A stretch of 64,000 nucleotides of DNA from an uncultured Bacteroidales bacterium (lineage in GTDB: Bacteria; Bacteroidota; Bacteroidia; Bacteroidales; F082). The stretch covers positions 1-64,000 of the forward strand of contig CAJOCJ010000002.1 of assembly GCA_905236635.1 (NCBI GenBank), in the 5' to 3' direction. Position 1 is the first letter of the stretch, and every line of letters begins with the position of its first letter. Under the pieces are notes generated by a model that saw only the letters and a list, made by a program, of their open reading frames with translations, ran no database searches and was not told where the DNA came from. This document shows positions 18,062 through 29,182 of this stretch, one piece after another. A program made the position numbers and the translations under genes.

Positions 18062-18691
18062 ATGTTATTAATCGGTATCGCCGGCGGCTCAGGGTCCGGC
18101 AAGACAACAGTGGTAAAGAAATTGATTGAGGCGCTTCCTGAGGACTCAATCAGCGTGGTGTCGCAGGACGCCTATTACTGGGACAACGGCAGCTTGTCGC
18201 CGGAGGCCAAGAAAGAGATCAACTTTGACCATCCCGATGCCATTGAATGGGATCTTTTGGTGAAGCATCTCGACATGTTGAAACGCGGCGAGACCATCCC
18301 TATGCCTATCTACACCTATGTGACGTGTGCACGTTCGAAAGAGGTGATCCCAGTGAAGCCCACGGAGGTGGTGATAGTGGAAGGCATCCTTATCATGACA
18401 TGTCCTGAACTGGTGAAACGCCTGGATATCAAGATTTTTGTTGATACCGACGGAGACGACCGCCTGATGCGTATCATCAAGCGCGACATCGAGGAGCGCG
18501 GCAGGACAGTGTCGGATGTTTTAAGACATTATGAGACCTTCGTGAAGCCGATGCACAACCAATTTATTGAGCCCACGAAACGTCTGGCGGACATCATAAT
18601 TCCGCAGGGTGGCAGCAACCAGGTTGCCATCGACATCATGGCAAGCCGCATCAGGATGCAGCTGCAACAGATGAAAGAAGGGAAAGCTTAA
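18062..18691 (+). CDS. udk: Uridine kinase
   Basis: MLLIGIAGGSGSGKTTVVKKL...SVVSQDAYY...NFDHPDAIEWDLLVKHL. Confidence 0.95.
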   Translation: MLLIGIAGGSGSGKTTVVKKLIEALPEDSISVVSQDAYYWDNGSLSPEAKKEINFDHPDAIEWDLLVKHLDMLKRGETIPMPIYTYVTCARSKEVIPVKPTEVVIVEGILIMTCPELVKRLDIKIFVDTDGDDRLMRIIKRDIEERGRTVSDVLRHYETFVKPMHNQFIEPTKRLADIIIPQGGSNQVAIDIMASRIRMQLQQMKEGKA

Positions 18692-19110
18692 ACTATAGCG
18701 TACGCGAAGCCCCTGCCTTCGACCTTCAGTTTCTTCAGGTCGTGACGGCGGTTGGTGAGCTTCACGAGACATTGGTTGATCTTCGATTTCATCTTACCTT
18801 CTTCCATGGCGATGCCGGTCTTGGCAGCCATAGCCATAGTTTTCTGGTAGATTTCTTTGCTTGTGGCAGGTTTGCCGTTCTCACGTATCACGTCGAGAAT
18901 GATGTTGTCCCATTTCGACAACTGGTATGGTTTGCGGACTTTGTCTGCTTTTTTGCGGGTTTCGGCAGGCTTGGCGTCGCCTAAAAGTTTGGTAAGCTCT
19001 TCTATTTTACCATTAAAAAAATCAATTTTTGCGAGATTTTTTCTCACTTCGGACTTAAACTCAGCAATCAATCCGATAATTTCTTCTCTTGAAAGCTCTC
19101 TGTTTTCCAT
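18688..19110 (-). CDS. Hypothetical protein with predicted helical/winged-helix C-terminal region
   Basis: Intact 140-aa ORF; KWDNIILDVIRENGKPATSKEIYQKT...KSKINQCLVKLTNRRHDLKKL resembles a winged-helix arrangement. Confidence 0.6.
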   Translation of the reverse strand: MENRELSREEIIGLIAEFKSEVRKNLAKIDFFNGKIEELTKLLGDAKPAETRKKADKVRKPYQLSKWDNIILDVIRENGKPATSKEIYQKTMAMAAKTGIAMEEGKMKSKINQCLVKLTNRRHDLKKLKVEGRGFAYAIV

Positions 19111-19205
19111 CTTAAAAAAATTAAAAATTCAAAAATGTATCGCAAAGTTAAAGAATTATTTTGAATATTGTACTATCTTTGCGGAAATTATTGAAAAATT
19201 TCACG

Positions 19206-19883
19206 ATGAAAGAGATTATCAACTTCCTCAACCTTATTGTTGAAAACAACAACCGTCCTTGGTTTCAGCAGCATAAGGACCTGTATATCAACGCACAAAA
19301 CCGTTTCAACGCCATAGCGGAACAAATCTTAATAGGTGTACAGAAATTCGACCCTCTGACACGCGGATTGACCTTAAAAGACTGCACTTACCGCTTCTAT
19401 CGCGACACCAGGTTCTCCCCCGACAAGTCCCCATACAAGCGTCACTTCGGCTTGTTTATCTGTCCTAACGGCAAGAAATCGGGTTTGGCAGGCTATTATT
19501 TCCATGTGGAGGGCGAGGGAGCTGAATATCTCGGGCATCACGGGCTGTATCCGGGCATGTACCAGTGCGAGCCTTTTATCACTAAGAGCGTGCGTGAGGA
19601 CATCAGCACTAAGGGCGACGAGTTTGTAAAAGCCCTGAAGAAAGCCAAGAACTTCAGTATGGATTTCGCATCCAAATTGAAAAAGGTGCCGAAAGACTAC
19701 CCCGCCGACCATCCATACGCAGAATATCTGAAATTGAAAGATTTCTGTTTATATCAAAATATCTCCGACGACATGATTTATTCCGACCACCTGGTAGAAT
19801 GGGTCGTGGAGGAGTTCAAAAGTTGTTACGATTTCAACTCGTTTTTGAATCGTGCGGCACTTTTCGCGATGGAAAACGAATAA
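19206..19883 (+). CDS. DUF2461 family protein
   Basis: NNRPWFQQHKDLY...YRFYRDTRFSPDKSPYKRHFGLFI...GGYYFHVE-like region typical of DUF2461/TIGR02453. Confidence 0.85.
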   Translation: MKEIINFLNLIVENNNRPWFQQHKDLYINAQNRFNAIAEQILIGVQKFDPLTRGLTLKDCTYRFYRDTRFSPDKSPYKRHFGLFICPNGKKSGLAGYYFHVEGEGAEYLGHHGLYPGMYQCEPFITKSVREDISTKGDEFVKALKKAKNFSMDFASKLKKVPKDYPADHPYAEYLKLKDFCLYQNISDDMIYSDHLVEWVVEEFKSCYDFNSFLNRAALFAMENE

Positions 19884-19945
19884 TTTTTTCATTTTAATGC
19901 AGCAAAAACCACTTTCCTTCGTTATGAAGATGTAAAACGATTGAA

Positions 19946-20467
19946 ATGTTAGGATTCAACATTGTTTTGGAAAGGGCAAGAAAAGGACGTCAGGAGTCGC
20001 TAATGAGGCTTTATGACTGCTGTTGCAACACGGTGTTCAACGCCTCGTACAGGATAGTGCTTAACGCGCAGGACGCCGAGGAGATAACGCAGGACGCATT
20101 TCTGAAGACGTTCGACAATCTTAGCAGTTTCAGCGGATCGGAACGCGATTTCGTGGCTTGGGTGAAGACGATTGCCATCAACAAGAGCATAGATCTGTTC
20201 AGGAAACACAGCAAGGAGCCGTTTTACGAGGAAATCGACAACACCGCCGACAGGATTGAAGACGACAACGACGATTTTGAAGATTATCCGATAGAGAGGA
20301 TAAAAGAGGCATTAAATAACCTGCCCGACGGCTACCGACTGACGATAACAATGAGGTTGATAGAAGGAATGGAATTCAGCGAGATAGCGAAACAAATGGG
20401 AATCAAGGAATCGACAGTGAGGTCGCAATATGTTAGAGGTTTGGAGAAATTAAAACATACGATATGA
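19946..20467 (+). CDS. ECF-type RNA polymerase sigma factor
   Basis: LYDCCCNTVFNASYRIVLNAQDAEEITQDAFLKTFDNL...LNNLPDGYRLTITMRLIEGMEFSEIAKQMGIKESTVRSQYVRGLEKLK. Confidence 0.93.
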   Translation: MLGFNIVLERARKGRQESLMRLYDCCCNTVFNASYRIVLNAQDAEEITQDAFLKTFDNLSSFSGSERDFVAWVKTIAINKSIDLFRKHSKEPFYEEIDNTADRIEDDNDDFEDYPIERIKEALNNLPDGYRLTITMRLIEGMEFSEIAKQMGIKESTVRSQYVRGLEKLKHTI

Positions 20468-20952
20468 ATATTGAAGAAAAAATAAGAAACAACAGAGAGG
20501 CATTTGACGACATGAAGATGCCGGAGGGCAGCCGCGAGAGGTTTGAGGCGCGTTTGGCTGGCAAGAAGACAATTGACAGGCGCATCTGGTTGACATTTAC
20601 GTCAATAGCGGCAGCGGCAGTAGCCTTATTGTTAGTGGTGCTTGGGTTGAACTATCATGATAACACAACTCCGCAGGTGCCGCAAGTAGCCGACAGCAAG
20701 CTGATTGACATGCGTAACATGTACGACCAGAGAGTGGAAGAAGCCATCATAAACCTGGAAAATGTGATGGAGAATGTCGATGACACCACACGCATGCAGA
20801 TCAACGCGGTGATACACGACCTGATGAATATGGGCGACGTATTCGCCGAGATGGCACCGCTGCCGGAAGACCGCCAGATGGCAATAGCGGAACAGATTTA
20901 CGACAACAAATTGAGAGCAATAGAACTAATAACAGAAAAAGTAAATAAATAA
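20464..20952 (+). CDS. Putative anti-sigma factor-like membrane protein
   Basis: Overlaps sigma gene by ATGA; short cytosolic N-terminus, one TM helix, periplasmic domain. Confidence 0.6.
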   Translation: MNIEEKIRNNREAFDDMKMPEGSRERFEARLAGKKTIDRRIWLTFTSIAAAAVALLLVVLGLNYHDNTTPQVPQVADSKLIDMRNMYDQRVEEAIINLENVMENVDDTTRMQINAVIHDLMNMGDVFAEMAPLPEDRQMAIAEQIYDNKLRAIELITEKVNK

Positions 20953-20957
20953 AAATT

Positions 20958-21995
20958 ATGAAAAAGAATCTTTTTTTAACAGTTTTGTGCCTGACTGCAT
21001 TATTCGCATCGGCAAACATCTATAGAGACGGTGGCAACTATAAATACGAAGAGAAGAAAACCGTCGAGAAGACCTTTGACGTGAGCGCCAAGCCTATCCT
21101 CGAGATGGAAGGCAAATACAGCGATTTCATCATCACCTCATGGGACCAGCAGCAGATCGACTTCAAGGTAAATATCACCGTGAAAAGCGACAACAGCGAG
21201 AAACTCAAGGCGAAAATCAACTCGATAGACGTCTATTTTGACAAAGTTGGCAACAAGGTGATAGCCAGGACCATGTTCGGCGACTATCCTTACAAGACCT
21301 TTAACGGCTCAATGTCAATAAAATACTACGTGCGTGTGCCGAAAGATGTGTTCATGGAGCTGGAGACGAAATACGGCGACATCAAGGTGGATACAGTTTA
21401 TAACAAGTTTGAGGTTGATATCAAATACGGCGATCTGAAGGCAGATAACCTGTTGGACATCAGCAGCATAGATGTGAAATACGGCAATGTCATTATAAAC
21501 AGCGCCAAGACTATCAAGCTGGAGATGGGCTACAGCGACGCCAACATCACCAAATGCGAGCAGCTCGACGGAGATCTGAAATACAGCAACATCTACATCT
21601 CAGAGTTGGGCCACGGTATGCTAGAGAACAAATACACCACGGTGAAAATCGACAAAGCCGATATCATAGGTTTCGACGACAACGCCTACTCTGACTTGAC
21701 GGTGAGAAACGTGACAAACACCTTGAGCGCCGAGCTGCGTTACACTGATCTGTCGGCCGCAGTGACATCGTCGATGCCGAGAGTCAAGATCGACGCACAA
21801 TATTCCGATGTGGAGCTGGGTATCAACAAAGACGCCTCGTTCTATTACAACCTGGAATCGTCATACGCCGACATCTCATTCAAGGGCTTCTTCGACAGCA
21901 AGACCATAGGCCGCCAAGGCACCTACGGCGAGGGAGAGCGCGGAATGCTCGACATCACGACACGCTACGGAGATGTAGATATCCGAAAGAATTAG
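20958..21995 (+). CDS. Secreted DUF4097-like repeat protein
   Basis: Signal peptide; recurrent KYGD/YSD motifs (ETKYGDIKVDTVYNKFEVDIKYGDLKADNL...IDVKYGNVIINS...TTRYGDVDIRKN). Confidence 0.7.
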   Translation: MKKNLFLTVLCLTALFASANIYRDGGNYKYEEKKTVEKTFDVSAKPILEMEGKYSDFIITSWDQQQIDFKVNITVKSDNSEKLKAKINSIDVYFDKVGNKVIARTMFGDYPYKTFNGSMSIKYYVRVPKDVFMELETKYGDIKVDTVYNKFEVDIKYGDLKADNLLDISSIDVKYGNVIINSAKTIKLEMGYSDANITKCEQLDGDLKYSNIYISELGHGMLENKYTTVKIDKADIIGFDDNAYSDLTVRNVTNTLSAELRYTDLSAAVTSSMPRVKIDAQYSDVELGINKDASFYYNLESSYADISFKGFFDSKTIGRQGTYGEGERGMLDITTRYGDVDIRKN

Positions 21996-22027
21996 AAATC
22001 TTTTTTTCATACCTTGTTAGTTAAAAA

Positions 22028-22060
22028 ATGCCGGATTGTTTCGGTCCGGCATAATTTTTC
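22028..22060 (+). terminator. Rho-independent terminator after ECF sigma cluster
   Basis: ATGCCGGA-TTGTTTCGG-TCCGGCAT AATTTTT. Confidence 0.7.
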
Positions 22061-22121
22061 AAAATTTTGTAAGTTATTTTGAAAACAGGTGTCTAATTGT
22101 CTGAAAAAAATACCATTTAAA

Positions 22122-24611
22122 ATGAAGCGAGCAATATTAATCCTGATTGCGATATTATTGAATATCAATATCTTAACAGCGCAAAACACCATAACTGGCA
22201 CTCTGGCGGACAGCCTTAACAACGAACGGCTGATGTTTGTGAACGTCGGATTGCTACGTACTGCCGACACTGTTTTTGTGAGCGGCGCCGCCTCTGACGA
22301 CAAAGGCTTCTTCAAGCTTGAACACGTGCCGAATGGTGAGTATTTACTGCAGATTACAGCTATAGGATACGAGAATTACAAGCGTATTCTTGAGGTCAAT
22401 GAAGACATCGATTTAGGAATTATCAAGATGAACCAGGGTGCGATGCGCCTCGACGAGGTGGTGATTACCGAGAAAAAACCGCTTTTTGCCAATGAAGGCG
22501 AGAAAACACTATACAACGTCAGTGAGGACCCGTCAATCCAGACAGGCACAGCATCCGACGCTCTTCAGAACGCTCCAGGCGTAGAGGTCGACGTGGAAGG
22601 CAACATCACGCTTCGTGGGGTGTCGTCGGTTGAGATATGGATCAACGGAAAGCCATCGCATCTCAACGAGGAAAACCTCAAAACTTACATTCAGCAACTG
22701 CCAGCAAATGCTATCAAAACCATAGAGGTGATCACCAATCCTTCGGCACGTTACGCCTCGAAGAGCGACGGCGGAATCATCAACCTTGTATTGAATTCCA
22801 ACGTGCAGAAAAACCAGTTCGTGAGCTTCGGCTTGCATGGCTCGTCGAAACCAGACGTATCACCATGGGTGTCGTACGTCTATGCCAACGAGAAGGTGTC
22901 GTTCAACCTTTATCTCAATGGCAGCTACAGCTACAACACCAGAAGCAGAAACGGATATAGCTACTCATTCAAAGACAACGACTTAGACCCGAGCATACTC
23001 GACACCACCACGACCACTCGCTACGACGGACAGACCAATAGCAACACCTATTACGGCGGTGTGTATATGAATCTCACATACAACATCGACACCATGAACA
23101 ATGTGACGGTGTACATGAGCGGCTGGCCTAACGGACATAAGAGCAACCTTTGGGAAGACTACTACCGTTATGATTATCGCTCAAGCGGTATCGAGCACAA
23201 CAACTATTACACCTCCACCACATCATCGGGAGTGTTTACGAGCGTCTATGGAGGCCTCGAATACCAGCATCTGTTTAACAATGAAGGGCACAACCTCACC
23301 ATCAGTCTGTCAGGTGGCTACATGGGCGGCAACAACAGCAGCACCAGCCAAAAAGACTATTATTTCTGGGATGAGAGCACACAAGCCTTCAACGACAGTA
23401 TCATCGGATTCACCGGATATAAAACTAAATATCGTTATGATGACATGTACTACGATGCCAATATCGACTACAACTTGCCTTATATAAAAAATGGCGAGAT
23501 AGGCCTCGGAGTTTCGTTTACACACGATCCCGACTCGTATTATGTCATCTACGACACATTAGTCAATGAAAATGAATATGTTAACGACAATTTAAGGACT
23601 TACGACCGCCTTGGTTTTAGCAACGACTTCGATACCTATATGACCATACAGCATAAATTTGGCAATTTCGTTATAAAACCAGGCATCCGCATGGAATATT
23701 CCGATGTGCACTGCAACATTGACGGTTATATGGTTGATCATGAATCGAAACAATATCTCAACTGGCGCCCATCAATACACATGTCATATCGTACAAAGTC
23801 GATGCATAACTTCAAATTCAACTATACAAGACGTATCACAAATCCAGATGCGCGCTACCTTACAAATTATGTGGAGTACAATATTGAAGACATGACTTAC
23901 GGCAATTTGGGGCTGAAACCAATATATACCAATTCGCTGGAGGCTGGCTGGACGAAATACTTTGAAAAGTTCGGAAGTGTAGGATTATCAACCTATTACA
24001 GAGATTCAAAAGGCACCATCAACAGTGTCAGTGAAAATGTCTTCGACAGTCTGTTCTTCCATCGTTGGGTACGTGCGACTAAGCCTTATAACGTCGATGA
24101 TTCGTACAATCTTGGCTTTGAAGCTAATGTGATGTACCGTCCGACAGCGTTTTTCAACGTTCGGCTCTATGCCAATGTATATGACAACTACTATTCGACC
24201 ATATTCAACGGGCAGAAAGTGGAAAATGACATGTGGTCGTACAGCCTTCGTTTGAACCTGTGGGCAAAGCTATGGAACAAGCTCGAGGTGCATGCATCGG
24301 GATATTATCGCTCGGCGACACAGTCGCTTTATGCCGAGCAGAGGCCTTCCTATGCCGTCAACTGCGGCTTGAGAGCCGATTTCTTCGACAAGAAGATGTC
24401 AATATATTTGAATGTCAACGATATCTTCAACTGGAACAAATGGGACAACAACACCAACAACCCCTATTACATATCATACAGCTCATACAAATATAACAGC
24501 CGTTACATCAGCGCCGGCGTGACATTCAGGTTCGGCAAGATGGAGCTTGAAAACCGTGCCCGCCAAGGTGGTGAAAACGACGGTGGCGGTGGTATGACAG
24601 GAGGAAAATAA
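22122..24611 (+). CDS. Outer-membrane beta-barrel protein with carboxypeptidase-like regulatory domain (TonB-receptor-like)
   Basis: TGTLADSLNNERLMFVNVGLL...GEYLLQITAIGYENYK...LQNAPGVEVDVEGNITLRGVSSVEIWINGKP; aromatic-rich barrel and C-terminal GVTFRFGKM. Confidence 0.88.
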   Translation: MKRAILILIAILLNINILTAQNTITGTLADSLNNERLMFVNVGLLRTADTVFVSGAASDDKGFFKLEHVPNGEYLLQITAIGYENYKRILEVNEDIDLGIIKMNQGAMRLDEVVITEKKPLFANEGEKTLYNVSEDPSIQTGTASDALQNAPGVEVDVEGNITLRGVSSVEIWINGKPSHLNEENLKTYIQQLPANAIKTIEVITNPSARYASKSDGGIINLVLNSNVQKNQFVSFGLHGSSKPDVSPWVSYVYANEKVSFNLYLNGSYSYNTRSRNGYSYSFKDNDLDPSILDTTTTTRYDGQTNSNTYYGGVYMNLTYNIDTMNNVTVYMSGWPNGHKSNLWEDYYRYDYRSSGIEHNNYYTSTTSSGVFTSVYGGLEYQHLFNNEGHNLTISLSGGYMGGNNSSTSQKDYYFWDESTQAFNDSIIGFTGYKTKYRYDDMYYDANIDYNLPYIKNGEIGLGVSFTHDPDSYYVIYDTLVNENEYVNDNLRTYDRLGFSNDFDTYMTIQHKFGNFVIKPGIRMEYSDVHCNIDGYMVDHESKQYLNWRPSIHMSYRTKSMHNFKFNYTRRITNPDARYLTNYVEYNIEDMTYGNLGLKPIYTNSLEAGWTKYFEKFGSVGLSTYYRDSKGTINSVSENVFDSLFFHRWVRATKPYNVDDSYNLGFEANVMYRPTAFFNVRLYANVYDNYYSTIFNGQKVENDMWSYSLRLNLWAKLWNKLEVHASGYYRSATQSLYAEQRPSYAVNCGLRADFFDKKMSIYLNVNDIFNWNKWDNNTNNPYYISYSSYKYNSRYISAGVTFRFGKMELENRARQGGENDGGGGMTGGK

Positions 24612-24613
24612 CG

Positions 24614-25615
24614 CTATTCGTTGTAAATGACTTCCATCATCACGTTTCCTACCATTTGCAAGGTCTTGGCGTCGATACAGTCGATGTTGTCCTGCATGGT
24701 GTGCCAGTATGGGAAGAAGCACGAGGTGCGGTTTTCATCGCCGACCAGGTGAATGACGTCGATGGCAGGTATTCCCGCATAATGAATCATATAGATGTGG
24801 TCGTCGTTGATCGGATCGCCAAGTTCATTAATGAAATGCTCGTCATAGCCCATTTCGCGGGCTGTACGCCACACTTTGTTCAGCACCCATGCCGAATTGC
24901 CTTGTGAGTAATATTCCTTCGGAAAACGTGGATTTGAGGCTCCTACCATATCGAGCAAGATGCCGTAATATGCAGAGTAACCGCTCAGGTGTGGTTTTTT
25001 CGACCAATATTGCGAACCGAGACCCCACGACAAGTCGTCATGCAGACTCTCATCAGCCCATTTCGGCGTACCGAAGTCTTCCAAATCGAAGAAAATCAGG
25101 TCGAGACCGATATTAGCGTCCAGGCGGTGATTCTTCATCACGCGGGCCATCTCCATCATCACGCCGCATCCCGACGCACCATCGTTGGCGCCGTCGATGG
25201 GCTTCTTCCAGTTGTCTTCATCAGGATCATTATCAGCGTAAGGCCTTGAGTCCCAATGTGATGCAATGATGATACGTTTCTTTGCGTTAGGGTTGAACGC
25301 CGCGATGATATTCTTACCGTCAAACACCCTGCTGTCGTAGATACGAGCCTTAAAGTCCTGCACAAACACAGTGTCGGCATAGTCGTTGAGTGTCTCGACA
25401 AACCATTCAGCACATTGCTGGTGTGGCAGCGAGCCTGGCACTCTCGGACCGAAGTCGCATTGTCTTTTTACAAAATAATATGCCGAATCGCCATTAAATG
25501 CTGGCACCACCACGCTTTTGCGCTCTTTCTTCTGTGTGGTCTGCGTAGGTTTTTTGTCATTTTCGCATGACGCAAAAACCAAAACAATTCCCAATATTAA
25601 TAATAATTTCTTCAT
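24614..25615 (-). CDS. M28 family metallopeptidase / glutaminyl cyclase-like lipoprotein
   Basis: MKKLLLILGIVLVFASC lipobox; IIASHWDSRPYADNDP...GANDGASGCGVMMEMARV...DLIFFDLEDFG. Confidence 0.88.
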   Translation of the reverse strand: MKKLLLILGIVLVFASCENDKKPTQTTQKKERKSVVVPAFNGDSAYYFVKRQCDFGPRVPGSLPHQQCAEWFVETLNDYADTVFVQDFKARIYDSRVFDGKNIIAAFNPNAKKRIIIASHWDSRPYADNDPDEDNWKKPIDGANDGASGCGVMMEMARVMKNHRLDANIGLDLIFFDLEDFGTPKWADESLHDDLSWGLGSQYWSKKPHLSGYSAYYGILLDMVGASNPRFPKEYYSQGNSAWVLNKVWRTAREMGYDEHFINELGDPINDDHIYMIHYAGIPAIDVIHLVGDENRTSCFFPYWHTMQDNIDCIDAKTLQMVGNVMMEVIYNE

Positions 25616-25626
25616 ATTTTTATTAG

Positions 25627-25655
25627 GTAGAGACGTCATATTATGGCGTCTCTAC
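25627..25655. repeat. GTAGAGACG palindromic element, copy 2
   Basis: GTAGAGACGTCATATTATGGCGTCTCTAC; one base different from copy 1. Confidence 0.9.
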
Positions 25656-25658
25656 AAT

Positions 25659-27005
25659 TTATTTCACGAATTTCTTTCCGTTAAAAATATATACCCCTTG
25701 GTAATTCTCAGGTAATCTCGTGCCGAGGCAACGACCTTCTACTGTGTAGAAACGGTTGTCCATCAATGAATTAACATCATAAATCTCATCAACGCCTTCA
25801 CATCCGACGAAAGGATAGAATGTCACCAGTCCGAAGCTCGGATCATCGGCTTGATGATAGATATGCGATTCTATAACATCGTAATCCAATGTCGCCCATT
25901 GATTTCCTATGGCCGAAATATCGCAGGACGAGTTGTTGTACAAGTCATAAACATTACCGCTATTGCCGTTGTCGTGAATCTCGTTGTGTCCCCAGTCGTC
26001 GATGGTGCCAAGGTCGATGTCGTGCATATAAATCGCTGTGATGCCCCAAAGATTGCCGGTAATCACGTTGTCGCGCAGTATCGCCTTGTTGTTTGTGGTG
26101 GTGCCGTAAATGCTTATGCCGCTGCCGCCGTTCATCGGGTTATCTTCGTTGTAGTTGTCAATAAACTGATTTCCAACTATCACCGACGATATCGTGGCGC
26201 CTTGCTGGTTGTAGCCATAGCGGCCTTCTTTGACGATATTGTCTTTGACAAGCACCTTTGTCGAGCCCACACCCATGAGGTCGGCGACGGATATGCCGCC
26301 GACATGCCATGTCGTGGCCCAATGGTCGTCGATGGTGTTGCCTATGATACGGATAGTATCGGCACCGCCTGGTCCAAGGTTGATTTGCGGACTGTTGATG
26401 TCTCTCACGTTGGCGTCCAAGGTGTTACTCAGGATCTGCGGCGAAGCCTGTCCGTTAGCTGGCGAGCTGATGGCGGCGCTTTCGTTATCCTGAAAGACAC
26501 AGTTGGAAATCACAGGATCGCAGTTGAAGATGTCGATGACGGCGCTGCTGTAATCCTTTGTAAAATAAAGGAATTTCACGTCGTTAAACGTCACATCCGA
26601 CTCGATGACTTTAATGCCGCAGCCGTCGGAGAGATACATGTGATTGAGGTGACAGTCGGTGGCATTCTCGAAGCGCATACTGAACTGGCTCGTCATAGTA
26701 CCGTATATCTTTACCCTATTTGCCTCGGTATTGGCACAAGTCATTGAACCTTTGATGGTTATGAGCACACCAGGAGCGTCGATACGAGACACCTGGTCGT
26801 CGATTTTCAAAACATCGTTAGTCGAGATGGTGATGTCGGCATTGAATGTGAAATTTGTTCCACTGGTGTTTGTCACCACGCCGTCGGATGCCGCCACTAG
26901 GTCAGGTAGAGTGTAGGTGGTGCCGTCACCAGGGCTGACCCATTGAGCGTTAATCGCCGAACAAAGTCCGGCGATTAACGCTATTGCTAATAACAATTTT
27001 TTCAT
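25659..27005 (-). CDS. Secreted right-handed parallel beta-helix protein
   Basis: Signal peptide; [18 protein letters not shown]...[17 protein letters not shown]...[13 protein letters not shown]-type repeats. Confidence 0.75.
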   Translation of the reverse strand: MKKLLLAIALIAGLCSAINAQWVSPGDGTTYTLPDLVAASDGVVTNTSGTNFTFNADITISTNDVLKIDDQVSRIDAPGVLITIKGSMTCANTEANRVKIYGTMTSQFSMRFENATDCHLNHMYLSDGCGIKVIESDVTFNDVKFLYFTKDYSSAVIDIFNCDPVISNCVFQDNESAAISSPANGQASPQILSNTLDANVRDINSPQINLGPGGADTIRIIGNTIDDHWATTWHVGGISVADLMGVGSTKVLVKDNIVKEGRYGYNQQGATISSVIVGNQFIDNYNEDNPMNGGSGISIYGTTTNNKAILRDNVITGNLWGITAIYMHDIDLGTIDDWGHNEIHDNGNSGNVYDLYNNSSCDISAIGNQWATLDYDVIESHIYHQADDPSFGLVTFYPFVGCEGVDEIYDVNSLMDNRFYTVEGRCLGTRLPENYQGVYIFNGKKFVK

Positions 27006-28252
27006 TTTCTAATTGCTGCTATACCTGGTAATTCTTTGCCTTCGATGGCTTCGAGCAATGCACCGCCGCCTGTTGAGACATACGACACCTGGTCGGCGAG
27101 GTTGAACTTGTTGATGCAAGCTACTGAGTCACCACCTCCGATGAGTGAGAAAGCGCCAGCTTTTGTCGCTGCTGCGATAGCCTCAGCGATAGCTTTTGAG
27201 CCTTTTGCGAAGGTGTCGAACTCGAACACACCGCACGGACCGTTCCAGAGGATGGTCTTCGAGCCTTTGATGACGTCGGCGAAGAGCTCGCGGGTCTTCG
27301 GACCTATATCCATGCCTTCCCAACCATCAGGGATGTTCATCGGGTCGACTATCTGAGTGTCAGCGTCGTTGGCGAATTTATTGCCAGCCACGCAGTCCAC
27401 TGCAAGCACGAGGTTGACGCCTTTTTCTTTGGCTTTTGCCAAGATCTCGAGAGCAAGGTCGAGCTTGTCGTCTTCACAAATCGAGTTGCCGATCTTGCCG
27501 CCGAGAGCCTTCTTGAAGGTGTATGTCATGCCACCGCAGAGGATGAGGTTATCGACCTTGGTGAGCAGATTCTCGATGATTTCAATCTTTGTTGACACCT
27601 TTGAGCCGCCCATGATAGCGGTGAACGGGTGTTTGATGTCGTTCATGACCTTGTCGACAGCAGCCACTTCCTTGCCCATGAGGTAGCCGTACATCTTATG
27701 GTCTGCGTCAAAATAGTCGGCGATGAGTGCTGTTGAGGCGTGGGCGCGGTGGGCTGTTCCGAAAGCGTCGTTAATGTAATATTCTGCGTATGAAGCGAGG
27801 GTCTTGGTGAACTCTTTCTGAGCTGCCTTGACTTCTTTCTTAGCCTCGTCGTAGCCTGGCTCGCCTTTCTCGACGCCACGCGGCTTGCCTTCTTCCTCAG
27901 CGTAGAAACGGAGGTTCTCGAGCAGCATCACGTCGCCTGGTTTCATGGCTTTGATGGCATCGCCGGCCTTCATGCAGTCGTCAGCGAAGATGGCTTTCTT
28001 TCCGATGAGCTCTTCAAGATGTTTCACGATAGGTTTGAGAGAGTTCTTCGGATCAGGGTTCTTCTTCGGACGGCCGAGGTGTGACATGATGATAAGCATA
28101 CCATTGTCGTTCAAAACCTTCTTTAATGTCGGCATCGCCGCACGCATACGGGTGTCGTCGGTGATGTTGAAGTTTTCGTCCAGTGGCACATTGAAGTCGA
28201 CGCGCACGATGACGCGTTTGCCAGCAAAATTAACTTGATCGATGTTTGTCAT
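27002..28252 (-). CDS. pgk: Phosphoglycerate kinase
   Basis: [23 protein letters not shown]...[18 protein letters not shown]...[40 protein letters not shown]. Confidence 0.98.
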   Translation of the reverse strand: MTNIDQVNFAGKRVIVRVDFNVPLDENFNITDDTRMRAAMPTLKKVLNDNGMLIIMSHLGRPKKNPDPKNSLKPIVKHLEELIGKKAIFADDCMKAGDAIKAMKPGDVMLLENLRFYAEEEGKPRGVEKGEPGYDEAKKEVKAAQKEFTKTLASYAEYYINDAFGTAHRAHASTALIADYFDADHKMYGYLMGKEVAAVDKVMNDIKHPFTAIMGGSKVSTKIEIIENLLTKVDNLILCGGMTYTFKKALGGKIGNSICEDDKLDLALEILAKAKEKGVNLVLAVDCVAGNKFANDADTQIVDPMNIPDGWEGMDIGPKTRELFADVIKGSKTILWNGPCGVFEFDTFAKGSKAIAEAIAAATKAGAFSLIGGGDSVACINKFNLADQVSYVSTGGGALLEAIEGKELPGIAAIRK

Positions 28253-28276
28253 AGTACTAATTTTTATGTTGATAAT

Positions 28277-29182
28277 TTAATTTTTATTTCCAAAACAAGC
28301 AAAAATTCTTTTTATTAACTGACTGATACTGTTCGGTTTAGGCAGTCTATCCTCCTCCACTTCCGTAGAAAGCTCGGCACCTCTCTTGAGATATTTCTCC
28401 GTAAAGGTATGAGCGGTGATGCCCCATTTGAGGAGGAAGGTCTTTTTGCCTTTGTTTTTCTTCACCCTGCCTGTCGATTTGCATCCAAAATGATATACGA
28501 GACTGTTGCCAACGCCAATAAAATCGCGCACTCCAGCATTCCACATCTTCAGCGAGATGTCGGGGTCGGAATACATCCCCGGGTGGAACTCGACGCTCAT
28601 GCCGCCGATTAAATCCCAGCAGTCGAGAGGCATCACGTTGGGCGGCCAGGTGCTTCCACGCCAGTCGTTGCGGACGAGGTTGGATTGTTCTTTCAGCAGA
28701 TCCGTCTCCCGGAAGGTCTCGATGTCGGTTCCAAAGTCCTTCACCACCACGCACGGGTTGTTGCCCGACGGCTCGATGAGGGTGCTCGAAATCATGTAAT
28801 ATTTATGTATATCTTTTTGATTATCAGTCAGTTGGTTGATGCGTTCAAGAATCGGCACGTCCCAGTTCGGCAAGAAATACATGTCGTCGTTGGCATAGAA
28901 CACAAACTTGGTGTCGATGAGGCTACGGCAGGCGTTCAGGGCGTAACAGATGCCTATGTTTTCTTTCGCATAGATATAGTCAAATCCTTGATTTTCAACC
29001 CATTGAAGCGTGCCGTCAACACCCTCGTTGATGGCGATGATGATCTGATGCTCATAGGCCGAGTTTTTGCGGATGCTGTTCACACAAAGCTCCAGATACT
29101 TCAGATTGTTCCACGTCGGGATGATGAAGGTGAAGCAGTAATCCTTTTTCTCTGCACGTTTATATTTTTCAAAACTTATCAT
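28277..29182 (-). CDS. Glycosyltransferase family 2
   Basis: FTFIIPTWNNLKYLELCVNSIRKNS...KFVFYANDDMYF. Confidence 0.88.
   Translation of the reverse strand: MISFEKYKRAEKKDYCFTFIIPTWNNLKYLELCVNSIRKNSAYEHQIIIAINEGVDGTLQWVENQGFDYIYAKENIGICYALNACRSLIDTKFVFYANDDMYFLPNWDVPILERINQLTDNQKDIHKYYMISSTLIEPSGNNPCVVVKDFGTDIETFRETDLLKEQSNLVRNDWRGSTWPPNVMPLDCWDLIGGMSVEFHPGMYSDPDISLKMWNAGVRDFIGVGNSLVYHFGCKSTGRVKKNKGKKTFLLKWGITAHTFTEKYLKRGAELSTEVEEDRLPKPNSISQLIKRIFACFGNKN

Noticed and set aside
25851-26747. 298-aa plus-strand ORF opposite the beta-helix protein
   Set aside because: Antisense shadow of a signal-peptide-bearing repeat protein; no signal, RBS or recognisable family.
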